Both the position numbers and the translations under genes were made by a program. The notes under the pieces were generated by a model. That model was not told the origin of the DNA, searched no databases, and worked only from the letters and a program-made list of their open reading frames with translations. Below, in pieces: positions 16,898 through 24,316 of a DNA stretch of 48,336 nucleotides (its first letter is position 1; each line of letters opens with the position of its first letter). Source of the DNA: F23-B02 sp963627445 (GTDB lineage: Bacteria; Bacillota; Clostridia; Oscillospirales; Oscillospiraceae); contig CAVGBM010000106.1 of NCBI GenBank assembly GCA_963627445.1, positions 1 to 48,336 of the forward strand, in the 5' to 3' direction.

Positions 16898-17672
16898 CTT
16901 TTTTCCTCGTTTCCTTTGCCGGCAGCGACTTCACCGCCAGCAATCCAAATATATGCTTGACGCTCGTATTGACCGTCTGATACTCAAGGCAGCGTTCGAT
17001 AAGAGCGATATTGCCCATGAGCTGCGCTCTTGCATCGGAATATCTGAGCATTTGTATGAGCCTGCGTTCGATGGAGGCCAGAAGCTCGGGCATTTTTCTT
17101 TGATCGAGCTTTTCGTTTGCAAAGCACCACGCCGTGAGCTCGGCGGTATTGCCGCTTTGCACAAGGCGGATATACTCATCGGCGAGGGCGGCCATCTCGG
17201 CGTTTTCCGGCTCGCTGCCTGCGTTGCACCTGACCATCACGCACCTTGAGCGCACGGTCGTGAGCAGCTTTTCGGGATTAGTCGTGCACAGGATGAAGTG
17301 TACGCCTTGGGGCGGCTCCTCGAACAGCTTGAGCGCCGCGTTCTGCGCACTCTCGTTCATTGTGTCCGCTTCCCGGATGATATACACCTTGCCGCTTGCT
17401 TCATTCGGCAGAACGAAAGCGTCAGCGCCCATATCCCTTATCTGATCGACCTGGATATCGCGCTTTTTGTTGCCCTTATCGTCGAGCGGTCTGCGCACAA
17501 AGCCGAGGTCGGGGTGAACGCCCGCCTTTATCTTGCGGCAGTCTCTGCACACGCCGCAGGGCTTTTTGCCCGTGCCGCTGCACAGCATCTCACTCGCCAG
17601 AGCCAGAGCCCTCTCAAGCCCTGCCTCCTCCGATGCCGAGGAGACTATATACGCATGTGACAGCTTTTCCAT
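16890..17672 (-). CDS. holB: DNA polymerase III delta' subunit
   Basis: 260 residues. It has SHAYIV at the start, a zinc module CGVCRDCRKI (about 39-48), DQIRDMG, NESAQNAALKLFEEPP and FILCTTNPEKLLTTVRSRC, all typical of the clamp-loader delta' subunit. The P-loop is absent, as expected for delta', which is a stator. AGGAGGAG precedes the ATG. The holB-ricT order is the classical Firmicutes arrangement. Confidence 0.92.
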   Translation of the reverse strand: MEKLSHAYIVSSASEEAGLERALALASEMLCSGTGKKPCGVCRDCRKIKAGVHPDLGFVRRPLDDKGNKKRDIQVDQIRDMGADAFVLPNEASGKVYIIREADTMNESAQNAALKLFEEPPQGVHFILCTTNPEKLLTTVRSRCVMVRCNAGSEPENAEMAALADEYIRLVQSGNTAELTAWCFANEKLDQRKMPELLASIERRLIQMLRYSDARAQLMGNIALIERCLEYQTVNTSVKHIFGLLAVKSLPAKETRKKVD

Positions 17673-17701
17673 AGCTCCTCCTACGCACTCTTAATCAGTT
17701 T

Positions 17702-17730
17702 ATTTTACTATTTAATGTCCTACAAGTCAA
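17702..17730 (-). promoter_or_regulatory. holB promoter
   Basis: Leftward TTGACT (17725-17730), 17 bp, TAAAAT (17702-17707). It lies 30 bases before holB. Confidence 0.65.
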
Positions 17731-17748
17731 GCGTCAGGCACGAGGACG

Positions 17749-17787
17749 AAAAAACTCCCCGACCGCAATAACGGTCAGGGAGTTTTT
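17749..17787 (-). terminator. Terminator upstream of holB
   Basis: 16-bp stem with one internal mismatch (17750-17765 with 17772-17787), 6-base loop; leftward it ends in a run of U. It isolates holB from transcription entering from acpP. Confidence 0.75.
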
Positions 17788-18016
17788 CTGTCTGTCAAAG
17801 AACCAGGTAAAATCAGACGAAACGAGCAAAAGCCAATACGCAGCAGGGGGAGTGTGAGGGGGACAAGGTCCCGCCTCAAATTGGATTATAGCCATCAAAA
17901 ACGCCTGTTAAGGCTTTTTGACGAGCATAGCGAGGTTTTTTGTGAAGCAAAGCTTCACAAAAAATGTGGCGTGTTTTTGAAGTGGCCAAAAAAGTCACAA
18001 GACTTTTTTGGCCACT
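17788..18016. repeat. Intergenic cluster of perfect inverted repeats
   Basis: No gene is seen in this stretch. It holds at least two perfect hairpins: TTTTTTGTGAAGC-AAA-GCTTCACAAAAAA (about 17938-17966), and a 16-bp stem AGTGGCCAAAAAAGTC (17981-17996) closed by 18001-18016 with loop ACAA. An outer pair, TCAAAAACGCC (about 17896) with GGCGTGTTTTTGA (about 17969-17981), could enclose the first. The upstream part is G-rich (GGGGGAGTGTGAGGGGG). It could be an mRNA 3' stabiliser for acpP, a small RNA, or a dispersed intergenic repeat family. Confidence 0.6.
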
Positions 18017-18023
18017 AAAAAAA

Positions 18024-18251
18024 TTAAAGCTTAGATTCGATGTACTCAACTATCTTGCCGACGGTGGCAAGCTCGGTCGCGTCCTCATCGGGGATCGACA
18101 GGCCGAACTCGTCCTCAACGGACATAATGAGTTCCACCACATCAAGGGAGTCTGCGCCAAGATCGTCAACGATATTAGTATCTGCGGTAATGCTGTCGGC
18201 AGCCACTTCGAACTGGTCTGCCAAGATGGTCTTAACCTTTTCAAGTGTCAT
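18024..18251 (-). CDS. acpP: Acyl carrier protein
   Basis: 75 residues, acidic. GADSLDVVELIM carries the phosphopantetheine serine (Ser35). It holds growing acyl chains for fatty-acid synthesis. The ATG at 18251 is chosen because GGAGGAAA precedes it; longer in-frame starts lie inside khpB. It ends the rpmH-to-acpP gene run, 25 bases after khpB. Confidence 0.95.
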   Translation of the reverse strand: MTLEKVKTILADQFEVAADSITADTNIVDDLGADSLDVVELIMSVEDEFGLSIPDEDATELATVGKIVEYIESKL

Positions 18252-18276
18252 TTTCTTTTCCTCCAAAATCAGGGGC

Positions 18277-18996
18277 TTATGCCCATTCACGGCTTTGCGG
18301 TTTGTTGCTTGTCTGCTGAGGTCTGTCGTAGGACACGACGACGCGGCGGTTGGGCTCGGTTCCGGTGGAGCTCGTGGTCACGCCCTCGTAATCCTGCAAT
18401 GCGGTGTGGATGATGTGACGTTCGTAGGAATTCATGGGCTCAAGAGCCATGCTGCGCTTGTACTTTATGACCTTTGCGGCCATTTTCTCGGCAAGGCGGA
18501 CGAGGGATTCCTCGCGCTTTGCACGGTAGCTCTCGGCATCGACGGAGATGTGCATGTGCTTGTCGCTGCCGCGGTTGACCACATAGTTGGTCAGATGCTG
18601 GATAGCATCGAGCGTCTCGCCTCTGCGGCCGATCACGGCGCCCATGTTGGGGCCGGAAAGGTTCACGACGACGCCCTTGCTGTCGCGGGCGGTTATCTCG
18701 ATATCCGCCTTGGTGCCCATACGCTCGAGAAGGCCGGTCAGGAAAGCTCTGATCTCGGGATAATCCTGAGCGGGAGCTTCCTGGGCGGGCTTTGCTTCCT
18801 CTTCGGCAGCGGGCTCATCAGGTGCTTCATACTCGACACGCACGACGGCGGGAGAAGCGCCGATGCCCAAAAAGCCGGATTTGGCACGCTCGACGACGGT
18901 CACGGACACATCGTCGCGATCCATACCAAGCTCGGCAAGGGCGGCAGTGATAGCCTCGTCCTCGGTGCGGCCGGTTTTTTCCAAATATTTAATCAT
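18277..18996 (-). CDS. khpB: KhpB/Jag RNA-binding protein
   Basis: 239 residues: Jag_N domain (1-60, IKYLEKTGRTEDEAI ... KSGFLGIG), acidic Ala/Glu/Pro linker (60-82), KH domain (GPNMGAVIGRRGETLDAIQHL) and R3H domain (MALEPMNSYERHIIHTAL). It is a Firmicutes global RNA-binding protein linked to cell elongation and division. AGGAGAA precedes the ATG. It is next to yidC, as in most Firmicutes. Confidence 0.94.
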   Translation of the reverse strand: MIKYLEKTGRTEDEAITAALAELGMDRDDVSVTVVERAKSGFLGIGASPAVVRVEYEAPDEPAAEEEAKPAQEAPAQDYPEIRAFLTGLLERMGTKADIEITARDSKGVVVNLSGPNMGAVIGRRGETLDAIQHLTNYVVNRGSDKHMHISVDAESYRAKREESLVRLAEKMAAKVIKYKRSMALEPMNSYERHIIHTALQDYEGVTTSSTGTEPNRRVVVSYDRPQQTSNKPQSREWA

Positions 18997-19013
18997 ACTA
19001 GGTTCTCCTGTAA

Positions 19014-20267
19014 TTATTCAGGCTTTTCTTCCGATGCGGTCTCCTCGGCAGTCTCGGCCTCGGCCTCGGCGGGAGCTGCCACATTTGCAAAGCGGTTCGG
19101 GTCATATGCCCTGCCTCTTGCGTAGCGGCGGTTGCCGACCTGCGAGGGGTTCTCGCCCTCATTGCTCTTTATGCCAAGACGCTCGCGCTTCGCCTCGCGC
19201 TCGGCCTTTTCGTTTGCGGCGCGGCGCTCGTCGGACTGCTGCTTGGACTGAGCCTGCATCTTCTTTTTGCTGGTGTTGTTGTTGCGGACGGTCGCACCCT
19301 CGGCACGCAGACGCTCGGTCTCCTCGTGACGGCGGCGGATCTCCTCTTCCCTTGCCTTTTCCTTTGCGATACGCTCAGCGTCCTCGATATCAAGCCTTCT
19401 CTTGTAGATCTTGGTGAGGACAACGTCTCTGATAATACCGAAAATGCTGTTCGCGATCCAGTATACGCCGAGTGCGGCAGGCATGATAAAGCAGATCCAG
19501 ATCGACATGATGGGCATGAAAACATTCATGGTCTTCATCGATGCCTCGGCCTGCGCGCCGCCGGTGGTCGGGTTAGTTGCCTGGCTTATCTTCATCGACA
19601 GCCAAGACAGGAAAGCGGCGATAAGCGGGATAAGGAACAGTCCCAAAGCGGGCAGTGCGGTCTCGCTGTTTGAAAAATCAAGGGTCCAGACCTTCCAGTT
19701 GGGGACCTCGCCGAGGTTCATACCGAGGAAGCTGTAGTCAAGATTCATGAGCTTGTCCGCCCAGTCGCTAAGTGCGCTCACGGCAGCATCCCAATGCTGA
19801 TGAATGGCATTGGTAACGCCGATCTCGTCATAGGTCTTGTTGGTCGAGACAAAGCCCGCGTTCTGAGCCGCCCACTCGGTGATCTTCTGAACGCCCTCCG
19901 AGCTTATGCCCATCATCTTCTCCAGCGGCTGGCGAATGACACTGTACAGTGCGATGATGATCGGGAACGGGAGCAGGCTCCAGAGGCAGCCGGACATAGG
20001 ATTGATGCCCTCTTCACGGTAGAGCTTGGCGACCTCCTGCTGATACTTTTCCTTGTTATCAGCATACTTTTTCTCCAGCGCCTTCATCTTGGGCTGGAAA
20101 CGGGTGGTGCGCATCATGCTCTTCTTGCTCTTTGCCATGAACGGCAGAAGAATGAGGTTAACTACGAGAGCAAAGAGAATGACGGCAACGCCGTAGTTTT
20201 GAGTCCAGTTGTACAGGAACTCCATAAGTCTGGCGAACGGCCAAACTATATAATCCCATAAAGACAT
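19014..20267 (-). CDS. yidC: YidC/Oxa1 membrane insertase with long charged tail
   Basis: 417 residues. The Oxa1/YidC core has helices at about 20-42 and 95-120 and further spans to about 290. Typical motifs are FMAKSKKSMMRTTRFQPKM (cytosolic hairpin), MSGCLWSLLPFPIIIALYSVIRQPL and ALGVYWIANSIFGIIRDVVLTKI. There is no lipoprotein signal, unlike B. subtilis SpoIIIJ. The last 120 residues are cytosolic and first strongly basic/coiled (EEEIRRRHEETERLRAE), then acidic (AEAEAETAEETASEEKPE). Such tails bind ribosomes in Oxa1 relatives; here that is inference. Confidence 0.93.
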   Translation of the reverse strand: MSLWDYIVWPFARLMEFLYNWTQNYGVAVILFALVVNLILLPFMAKSKKSMMRTTRFQPKMKALEKKYADNKEKYQQEVAKLYREEGINPMSGCLWSLLPFPIIIALYSVIRQPLEKMMGISSEGVQKITEWAAQNAGFVSTNKTYDEIGVTNAIHQHWDAAVSALSDWADKLMNLDYSFLGMNLGEVPNWKVWTLDFSNSETALPALGLFLIPLIAAFLSWLSMKISQATNPTTGGAQAEASMKTMNVFMPIMSIWICFIMPAALGVYWIANSIFGIIRDVVLTKIYKRRLDIEDAERIAKEKAREEEIRRRHEETERLRAEGATVRNNNTSKKKMQAQSKQQSDERRAANEKAEREAKRERLGIKSNEGENPSQVGNRRYARGRAYDPNRFANVAAPAEAEAETAEETASEEKPE

Positions 20268-20294
20268 AAGTTTCTCCTTGTAATCTGACCCCGC

Positions 20295-20513
20295 TTACGG
20301 GACGGGATCATAGAAATCATGCTCCCCGAGGTGAAAGGGATGGCACCTCGAAAAGCGTTTCAGGGCAAGCCAGCCGCCCTTCAAAGCCCCGTATTTCTCC
20401 AGAGCTTCAATGGCGTACTGCGAGCAGGTCGGAATATAGCGGCAGCAGGCCGGTCTCAGGGGCGAGATATACTTCTGATAAAGCCTCACTAATTTAATGA
20501 GCAGCTTTTTCAT
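20295..20513 (-). CDS. yidD: Membrane protein insertion efficiency factor YidD
   Basis: 72 residues. It has the conserved DUF37 pattern YQKYISPLRPACCRYIPTCSQYAIEAL and GGWLALKRFSRCHPFH. Small amphipathic helper of YidC. Its ATG overlaps the rnpA stop (ATGA). Confidence 0.94.
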   Translation of the reverse strand: MKKLLIKLVRLYQKYISPLRPACCRYIPTCSQYAIEALEKYGALKGGWLALKRFSRCHPFHLGEHDFYDPVP

Positions 20514-20857
20514 TTTCCCTCTCCCTTAACGAGCCCGAGCTCACCGCAGGCGTGCATAAATGCCTTCTCGATCTTCGCAAAATCTGCCGTCACGCATGCC
20601 GAGCGGGCGACGATGACCATGTCAACGCCGCTTATGAGCTTATCCGAATTGAGTCGGTAAACCTCTCTCAAGCGGCGGCGGGCACGGTTGCGGACGACTG
20701 CCTTGCCGAGCTTAGTCGACACGGTGTAGCCCACACGGTTAGCGCCGCGCCCCGTTTTCATGCTGTAAACGACGAGATACGGGGTAACGGCGGTCTTGCC
20801 CTTGTGGTACAGCCGCCGGAATTCATAGTTTTTCTTCAGTGTTACTCTGACATCCAA
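20510..20857 (-). CDS. rnpA: Ribonuclease P protein component
   Basis: 115 residues. The RNR motif AVVRNRARRRLREVYR (about 53-68) and the N-terminal LKKNYEFRRLYHKGK are diagnostic. It binds RNase P RNA for tRNA 5' processing. The start is a TTG with GGGGTG seven bases upstream; no ATG fits. It overlaps yidD by 4 bases. Confidence 0.93.
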   Translation of the reverse strand: MDVRVTLKKNYEFRRLYHKGKTAVTPYLVVYSMKTGRGANRVGYTVSTKLGKAVVRNRARRRLREVYRLNSDKLISGVDMVIVARSACVTADFAKIEKAFMHACGELGLVKGEGK

Positions 20858-20966
20858 CGAAATTCACCCCAAACACGACAAAAACAATTATTGCACAAAC
20901 ACCTTAAGGGCGGATAGTACCCGCCCTAAAAATATTTAAATTTCCGTTCTGCTCATGCAGGCCAAC

Positions 20967-21101
20967 TTAGGCGCTGAGCTTTGCTCTGCCCTTTGCTCTG
21001 CGGCGAGCGAGGACCTTGCGGCCGTTTGCGGTGGACATTCTCTTGCGGAAGCCGTGCTCTTTCTTGCGCTGACGCTTCTTGGGCTGGTAGGTACGCAGCA
21101 T
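20967..21101 (-). CDS. rpmH: Ribosomal protein bL34
   Basis: 44 residues, starting MLRTYQPKKRQRKKEHGFRK and ending RAKGRAKLSA; a complete bL34. AAAGGAG lies about 11 bases before the ATG. A possible promoter (TTGACT and TAATAAT, short spacing) lies within the 50 bases upstream. dnaA, the usual divergent neighbour at the origin, is not here. Confidence 0.96.
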   Translation of the reverse strand: MLRTYQPKKRQRKKEHGFRKRMSTANGRKVLARRRAKGRAKLSA

Positions 21102-21161
21102 AATGTGTTGCACTCCTTTCAGGATTATTACTCAACATTGACCGAAGTCAAAGTAGTTGAC

Positions 21162-21198
21162 TAAAAAAATTACTTCCGATGCCGACAGGCATCGGAAG
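21162..21198 (-). terminator. Terminator of thiT
   Basis: Perfect 11-bp stem (21173-21183 with 21188-21198), 4-base loop, followed leftward by UAAUUUUUUU. Confidence 0.85.
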
Positions 21199-21238
21199 CT
21201 TATTATATACGATGGTCTTATCGTATGTCAATCTTTTT

Positions 21239-21808
21239 TTAGGCTTTCTGCAAATCTTCGCCACGCAGGTACTTGCCCAGCGGCTTCCACAGAAGTGCGC
21301 CGATGACGAGGATGATGACCATATCGACGAGCATGTAGCTGCCGTTGTACAGTGCCGAGTAGATCCACGGCGAGGTCATGGTCATGTTGAAGAAGGTCTC
21401 GGGCATGTACTCGGCCCAGATGGTAGCGCCGACAACATAGTGCACGAGGAAGCGTGCGCAGCAGGCGACGACAGTGCCGATGAAGAAGCCGTACTTATTC
21501 TTGCTGAAAAGGCCTGCGACGCCGAGGACAGCGTATGCGATGATGAAGTCGCCGATAATGGACTGCCAGCCGATGGCGATGCCGCCCTCAGCAAACATCT
21601 GCAAAATGCCGTAAACGGTGGAAGCGAGCATTGCAGGACCGAAGCCCCAGCGCACGCAGAACACCAGCAGCGGCAGCATTGCAAGGTCGAACGAGCCGCC
21701 CTGAGGCATCTTGCCGACAGGCAGCAGGCTCAGCACGAAAGACAGTGCCACGAAAATTGCGCCCTCGCAAAGGGCACGAAGCTTGAGATGGGATTTGCTC
21801 TGACTCAT
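21239..21808 (-). CDS. thiT: Thiamine ECF transporter S-component ThiT
   Basis: 189 residues, about six membrane helices. GALCEGAIFVALSFVLSLLPVGKMPQGGSFDLAMLPLLV and the C-terminal PWIYSALYNGSYMLVDMV match ThiT (substrate-binding membrane subunit for thiamine). The ATG at 21808 is set by AGGAGGAACTG. It is controlled by the TPP riboswitch and terminator directly upstream. The shared ECF energising module is elsewhere. Confidence 0.93.
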   Translation of the reverse strand: MSQSKSHLKLRALCEGAIFVALSFVLSLLPVGKMPQGGSFDLAMLPLLVFCVRWGFGPAMLASTVYGILQMFAEGGIAIGWQSIIGDFIIAYAVLGVAGLFSKNKYGFFIGTVVACCARFLVHYVVGATIWAEYMPETFFNMTMTSPWIYSALYNGSYMLVDMVIILVIGALLWKPLGKYLRGEDLQKA

Positions 21809-21821
21809 AACAGTTCCTCCT

Positions 21822-21850
21822 AAAACAAAAAGCCGTGCTGTAAGCACGGC
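21822..21850 (-). terminator. Riboswitch-linked terminator of thiT
   Basis: Perfect GCCGTGCT/AGCACGGC stem (21832-21839 with 21843-21850) followed leftward by UUUUUGUUUU. It sits between the TPP aptamer and the thiT ribosome binding site, so TPP would attenuate transcription. Confidence 0.85.
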
Positions 21851-21880
21851 CATAGGAAAACGATTGAAGTATAAATTTTC

Positions 21881-21975
21881 GTTTCCTACGCCGGCATTAC
21901 CCGGATCAGGTTCATGGGTTTCGGAAATTCGATTCTCTCCGTCTCAGCCGAGAAAAACTCAGCACCCCTGTTTAC
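21881..21975 (-). promoter_or_regulatory. TPP riboswitch (THI element)
   Basis: Leftward the conserved aptamer parts are in order: GGGGTGC, GCTGAGA, AACCCATGAACCTGATC, GGGTAATGCCGGCGTAGGAA. It binds thiamine pyrophosphate. With the downstream terminator it is expected to switch off thiT when TPP is high. Confidence 0.95.
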
Positions 21976-21985
21976 TTGCAGCACA

Positions 21986-22014
21986 ATAGTATGCTATCGC
22001 ACGGAATTTGTCAA
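21986..22014 (-). promoter_or_regulatory. Promoter of the thiT riboswitch transcript
   Basis: Leftward TTGACA (22009-22014), 17 bp, TACTAT (21986-21991). The -35 box lies in the end of queT. Confidence 0.7.
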
Positions 22015-22541
22015 GAGTGTTTGCCGACAAATTCCGAGAAAAAGCGCTGCTTGGGCAGATAAGTCATGAGCGGCAGACCGATCAGATACATGACCCCGAG
22101 CTCGCCGAGCGCCACCTGCCCTGCGTATATCAAAAATGCGCCGAAGTGTGTGAGCGGGTTAAGCCCCGCCAGTGCGATGGTCAGCGTTGCGCCGACGATA
22201 AGTCCGTTCCAAACCACCGGCATGAAGCAGGCGATGAGCCTTGCCTTCAGGGTGTTGCCCATTTTGCCGCACTGTGCTATGCACAGACAGGTTATGAGCG
22301 TTGCCAATGAGCCGAAAACGACATCCAAAATGCCCGCCGTGCTCATAAGGTTAGCGACGATGCAGCCGACAAACAGCCCCCACGCCGTGGACGGTATGAA
22401 AAACGGCAGGATGCACAGCACCTCGGACACGCGAAATTGCAGTGCACCGTAGCTTATCGGCGCAAGCACCATCGTCAGCACGGCGTACAGTGCGCCGACG
22501 ACGGCAGCGGTTATCAAGTTGCGAGTGTTAATTCTCATCAT
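22011..22541 (-). CDS. queT: QueT-family queuosine-precursor ECF S-component
   Basis: 176 residues, about five or six membrane helices. LITAAVVGALYAVLTMVLAPISYGALQFRVSEVL and the C-terminal GQVALGELGVMYLIGLPLM fit the QueT family (uptake of preQ0/preQ1 or queuine). The gene overlaps queH by 14 bases; GGAGAAAC precedes ATGATG inside queH. The pairing with queH supports a queuosine-salvage operon. No preQ1 riboswitch is visible. Confidence 0.9.
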   Translation of the reverse strand: MMRINTRNLITAAVVGALYAVLTMVLAPISYGALQFRVSEVLCILPFFIPSTAWGLFVGCIVANLMSTAGILDVVFGSLATLITCLCIAQCGKMGNTLKARLIACFMPVVWNGLIVGATLTIALAGLNPLTHFGAFLIYAGQVALGELGVMYLIGLPLMTYLPKQRFFSEFVGKHS

Positions 22542-23157
22542 GTTTCTCCCTGTTTGCCAGCGAAAACACGCAGCCGCAGTATTCCTGACGGTACAGCCCG
22601 TATTTTTCGGACAAAATTATCGAACGGTGGTTGCCCTCACGCTTTTTAAACTCCGACGGCAGCCACTTGACGCCGTACTTTGCCTCGGCTTCACGACCAA
22701 TGGCGTTTATCGCCACGGCATCCTTGCGGGACGACACCGTGAGCGTCGTGCAAAACCACTCAAAGCCACACTCGCTTGCAATGCGAGCCGTCTCGTCAAG
22801 GCGAATTTTGAAGCACTCAAGGCAGCGCTTGCCCTCCTCGGGCTCGTTTTCAAGACCCTTTATGCGTGAAAAGTAGTCCTCGCTGCGCCACGGCTCAACT
22901 AAAAGCTTTGCCTGCACGCCGTCCTTGGCGATAGCGTCTATAAGCTGCTCTTGCGTCTCGAGGCGCTTGTCGTACTCGGCCTCGGGGTAAAGGTTCGGGT
23001 TATACCACAGGACAGTCACATCAAAATACTTTGACAGCAGCTCAAGTACCGAGCTTGAGCACGGGCCGCAGCAGCTGTGCAGCAGTATCCCGGGCTTAGT
23101 GTCGCCGAACTGCCCGACGATCTTATCAAATTTTCTGAAGAAATTTTCTCTGTTCAT
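22528..23157 (-). CDS. queH: Epoxyqueuosine reductase QueH
   Basis: 209 residues. HSCCGPCSSSVLELL (N-terminal Cys pair), LWYNPNLYPEAEY, RCLECFKIRLDETA and QEYCGCVFS carry the Cys residues of the QueH (DUF208) family, which reduces epoxyqueuosine to queuosine in tRNA. The ATG at 23157 is chosen because the promoter's predicted start point falls on it; there is no Shine-Dalgarno and the ATG at 23166 overlaps the -10 box. The open frame continues far upstream over galE but that extension is not coding. Confidence 0.9.
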   Translation of the reverse strand: MNRENFFRKFDKIVGQFGDTKPGILLHSCCGPCSSSVLELLSKYFDVTVLWYNPNLYPEAEYDKRLETQEQLIDAIAKDGVQAKLLVEPWRSEDYFSRIKGLENEPEEGKRCLECFKIRLDETARIASECGFEWFCTTLTVSSRKDAVAINAIGREAEAKYGVKWLPSEFKKREGNHRSIILSEKYGLYRQEYCGCVFSLANREKHDEN

Positions 23158-23164
23158 AGCACAC

Positions 23165-23192
23165 ATTATATTTTGTTTTTTCACGCTGTCAA
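23165..23192 (-). promoter_or_regulatory. queH-queT promoter, leaderless transcript likely
   Basis: Leftward TTGACA (23187-23192), 16 bp, TATAAT (23165-23170). The queH ATG (23157) begins 8 bases after the -10 box, where transcription normally starts, so the mRNA would have no 5' leader. Confidence 0.75.
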
Positions 23193-23259
23193 GCCGTGCT
23201 TTACTTTTTCGTTCGTTTAGTATAAAATGGTCTCCACCTAGAATAAAGGAGTGGTCTTT

Positions 23260-24279
23260 ATGACGGTTTTGGTCACCGGCGGAATGGGCTATATCGGCAG
23301 CCACACCTGCGTTGAGCTTCTGCAGCAGGGCATGGATGTCGTCATCATCGATAATCTTGTTAACAGCAGCGCCGAGGCAGGCAAACGCATCGAGCAGATA
23401 ACGGGCAGGTCCGTGACATTTTATGAGGCAGATGTGCGTGACCGCAAAAAGCTTGACGAGATATTCACCCGCCACAGCATCGACTGCGTCATTCACTTTG
23501 CAGGTCTCAAGGCGGTCGGCGAATCGGTCGAGATGCCGCTTGAGTATTACGACAACAACCTCGGCTCGACGATAACGCTGTGCGAGGCGATGCGGGCGCA
23601 CGGGGTAAAGAATATAATCTTCTCCTCCTCTGCCACCGTCTACTCGGGCGATAATGAAATGCCGCTGTATGAGACCTCGAAGACCGGCAGCTGCACGAAT
23701 CCCTACGGCTGGACGAAATACATGTGCGAGCAGATTTTGCGTGACTACGCAAAGACCGATCCCGAGTGGGCAGTCATATTGCTTCGCTACTTTAACCCCG
23801 TCGGCGCTCACCCGAGCGGCCTTATCGGCGAAGACCCCAAGGGCATACCAAACAACCTCATGCCGTATATCTCGCAGACGGCCATCGGCAAGTTTGAGTA
23901 CCTGCGTGTGTTCGGCGGCGATTACGACACGCCCGACGGAACCGGTGTGCGTGACTATATCCATGTCGTCGACCTTGCAAAGGGTCATGTCGCAGCCATT
24001 GCATACATGGATGAGCACAAGGGCGAGAGCGTGTTCAACCTCGGCACGGGCACGGGCTACAGCGTGCTCGACATGGTGCACGCCTTTGAAAACGCAAACA
24101 AGCTCACCGTGCCGTATAAAATTGTCGGCCGCCGTGCGGGCGACCTTCCGGTGTGCTACTGCTCGCCGGATAAAAGCGCAAGAGTGCTCGGCTGGACAGC
24201 CGGTCTCGACCTTGAGGATATGTGCCGAGACAGCTGGCGCTGGCAGACGCAGAACCCGAACGGGTACAGACAAGAGTAA
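23260..24279 (+). CDS. galE: UDP-glucose 4-epimerase
   Basis: 339 residues, full-length SDR epimerase. GGMGYIGSH (NAD-binding Rossmann motif, residues 7-15), SSSATVYSG and YGWTKYMCEQ (catalytic Tyr-x3-Lys) are seen. It interconverts UDP-glucose and UDP-galactose for sugar catabolism and surface polysaccharide precursors. AAAGGAG lies 8 bases before the ATG. Its likely promoter has TATAAA (23221-23226) with a weak TTTACT-like -35, divergent from queH. Confidence 0.95.
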   Translation: MTVLVTGGMGYIGSHTCVELLQQGMDVVIIDNLVNSSAEAGKRIEQITGRSVTFYEADVRDRKKLDEIFTRHSIDCVIHFAGLKAVGESVEMPLEYYDNNLGSTITLCEAMRAHGVKNIIFSSSATVYSGDNEMPLYETSKTGSCTNPYGWTKYMCEQILRDYAKTDPEWAVILLRYFNPVGAHPSGLIGEDPKGIPNNLMPYISQTAIGKFEYLRVFGGDYDTPDGTGVRDYIHVVDLAKGHVAAIAYMDEHKGESVFNLGTGTGYSVLDMVHAFENANKLTVPYKIVGRRAGDLPVCYCSPDKSARVLGWTAGLDLEDMCRDSWRWQTQNPNGYRQE

Positions 24280-24316
24280 AAAAATGATTGGAGCAAAATG
24301 CTCCAATCATTTTTTT
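24278..24316. terminator. Bidirectional terminator, galE/sortase
   Basis: 18-bp perfect stem (24278-24295 with 24299-24316), AAA loop, seven T at the end in each orientation. It overlaps the stops of both converging genes. Confidence 0.88.

Noticed and set aside
22011..23157. preQ1 riboswitch for queH-queT
   Set aside because: The promoter leaves no leader RNA to hold an aptamer.
23158..24306. Long antisense open frame continuing queH upstream across galE (would give a 592-aa protein)
   Set aside because: It is opposite to a complete galE with all motifs, and the real queH promoter lies between. The frame is open because of GC-rich codon bias.
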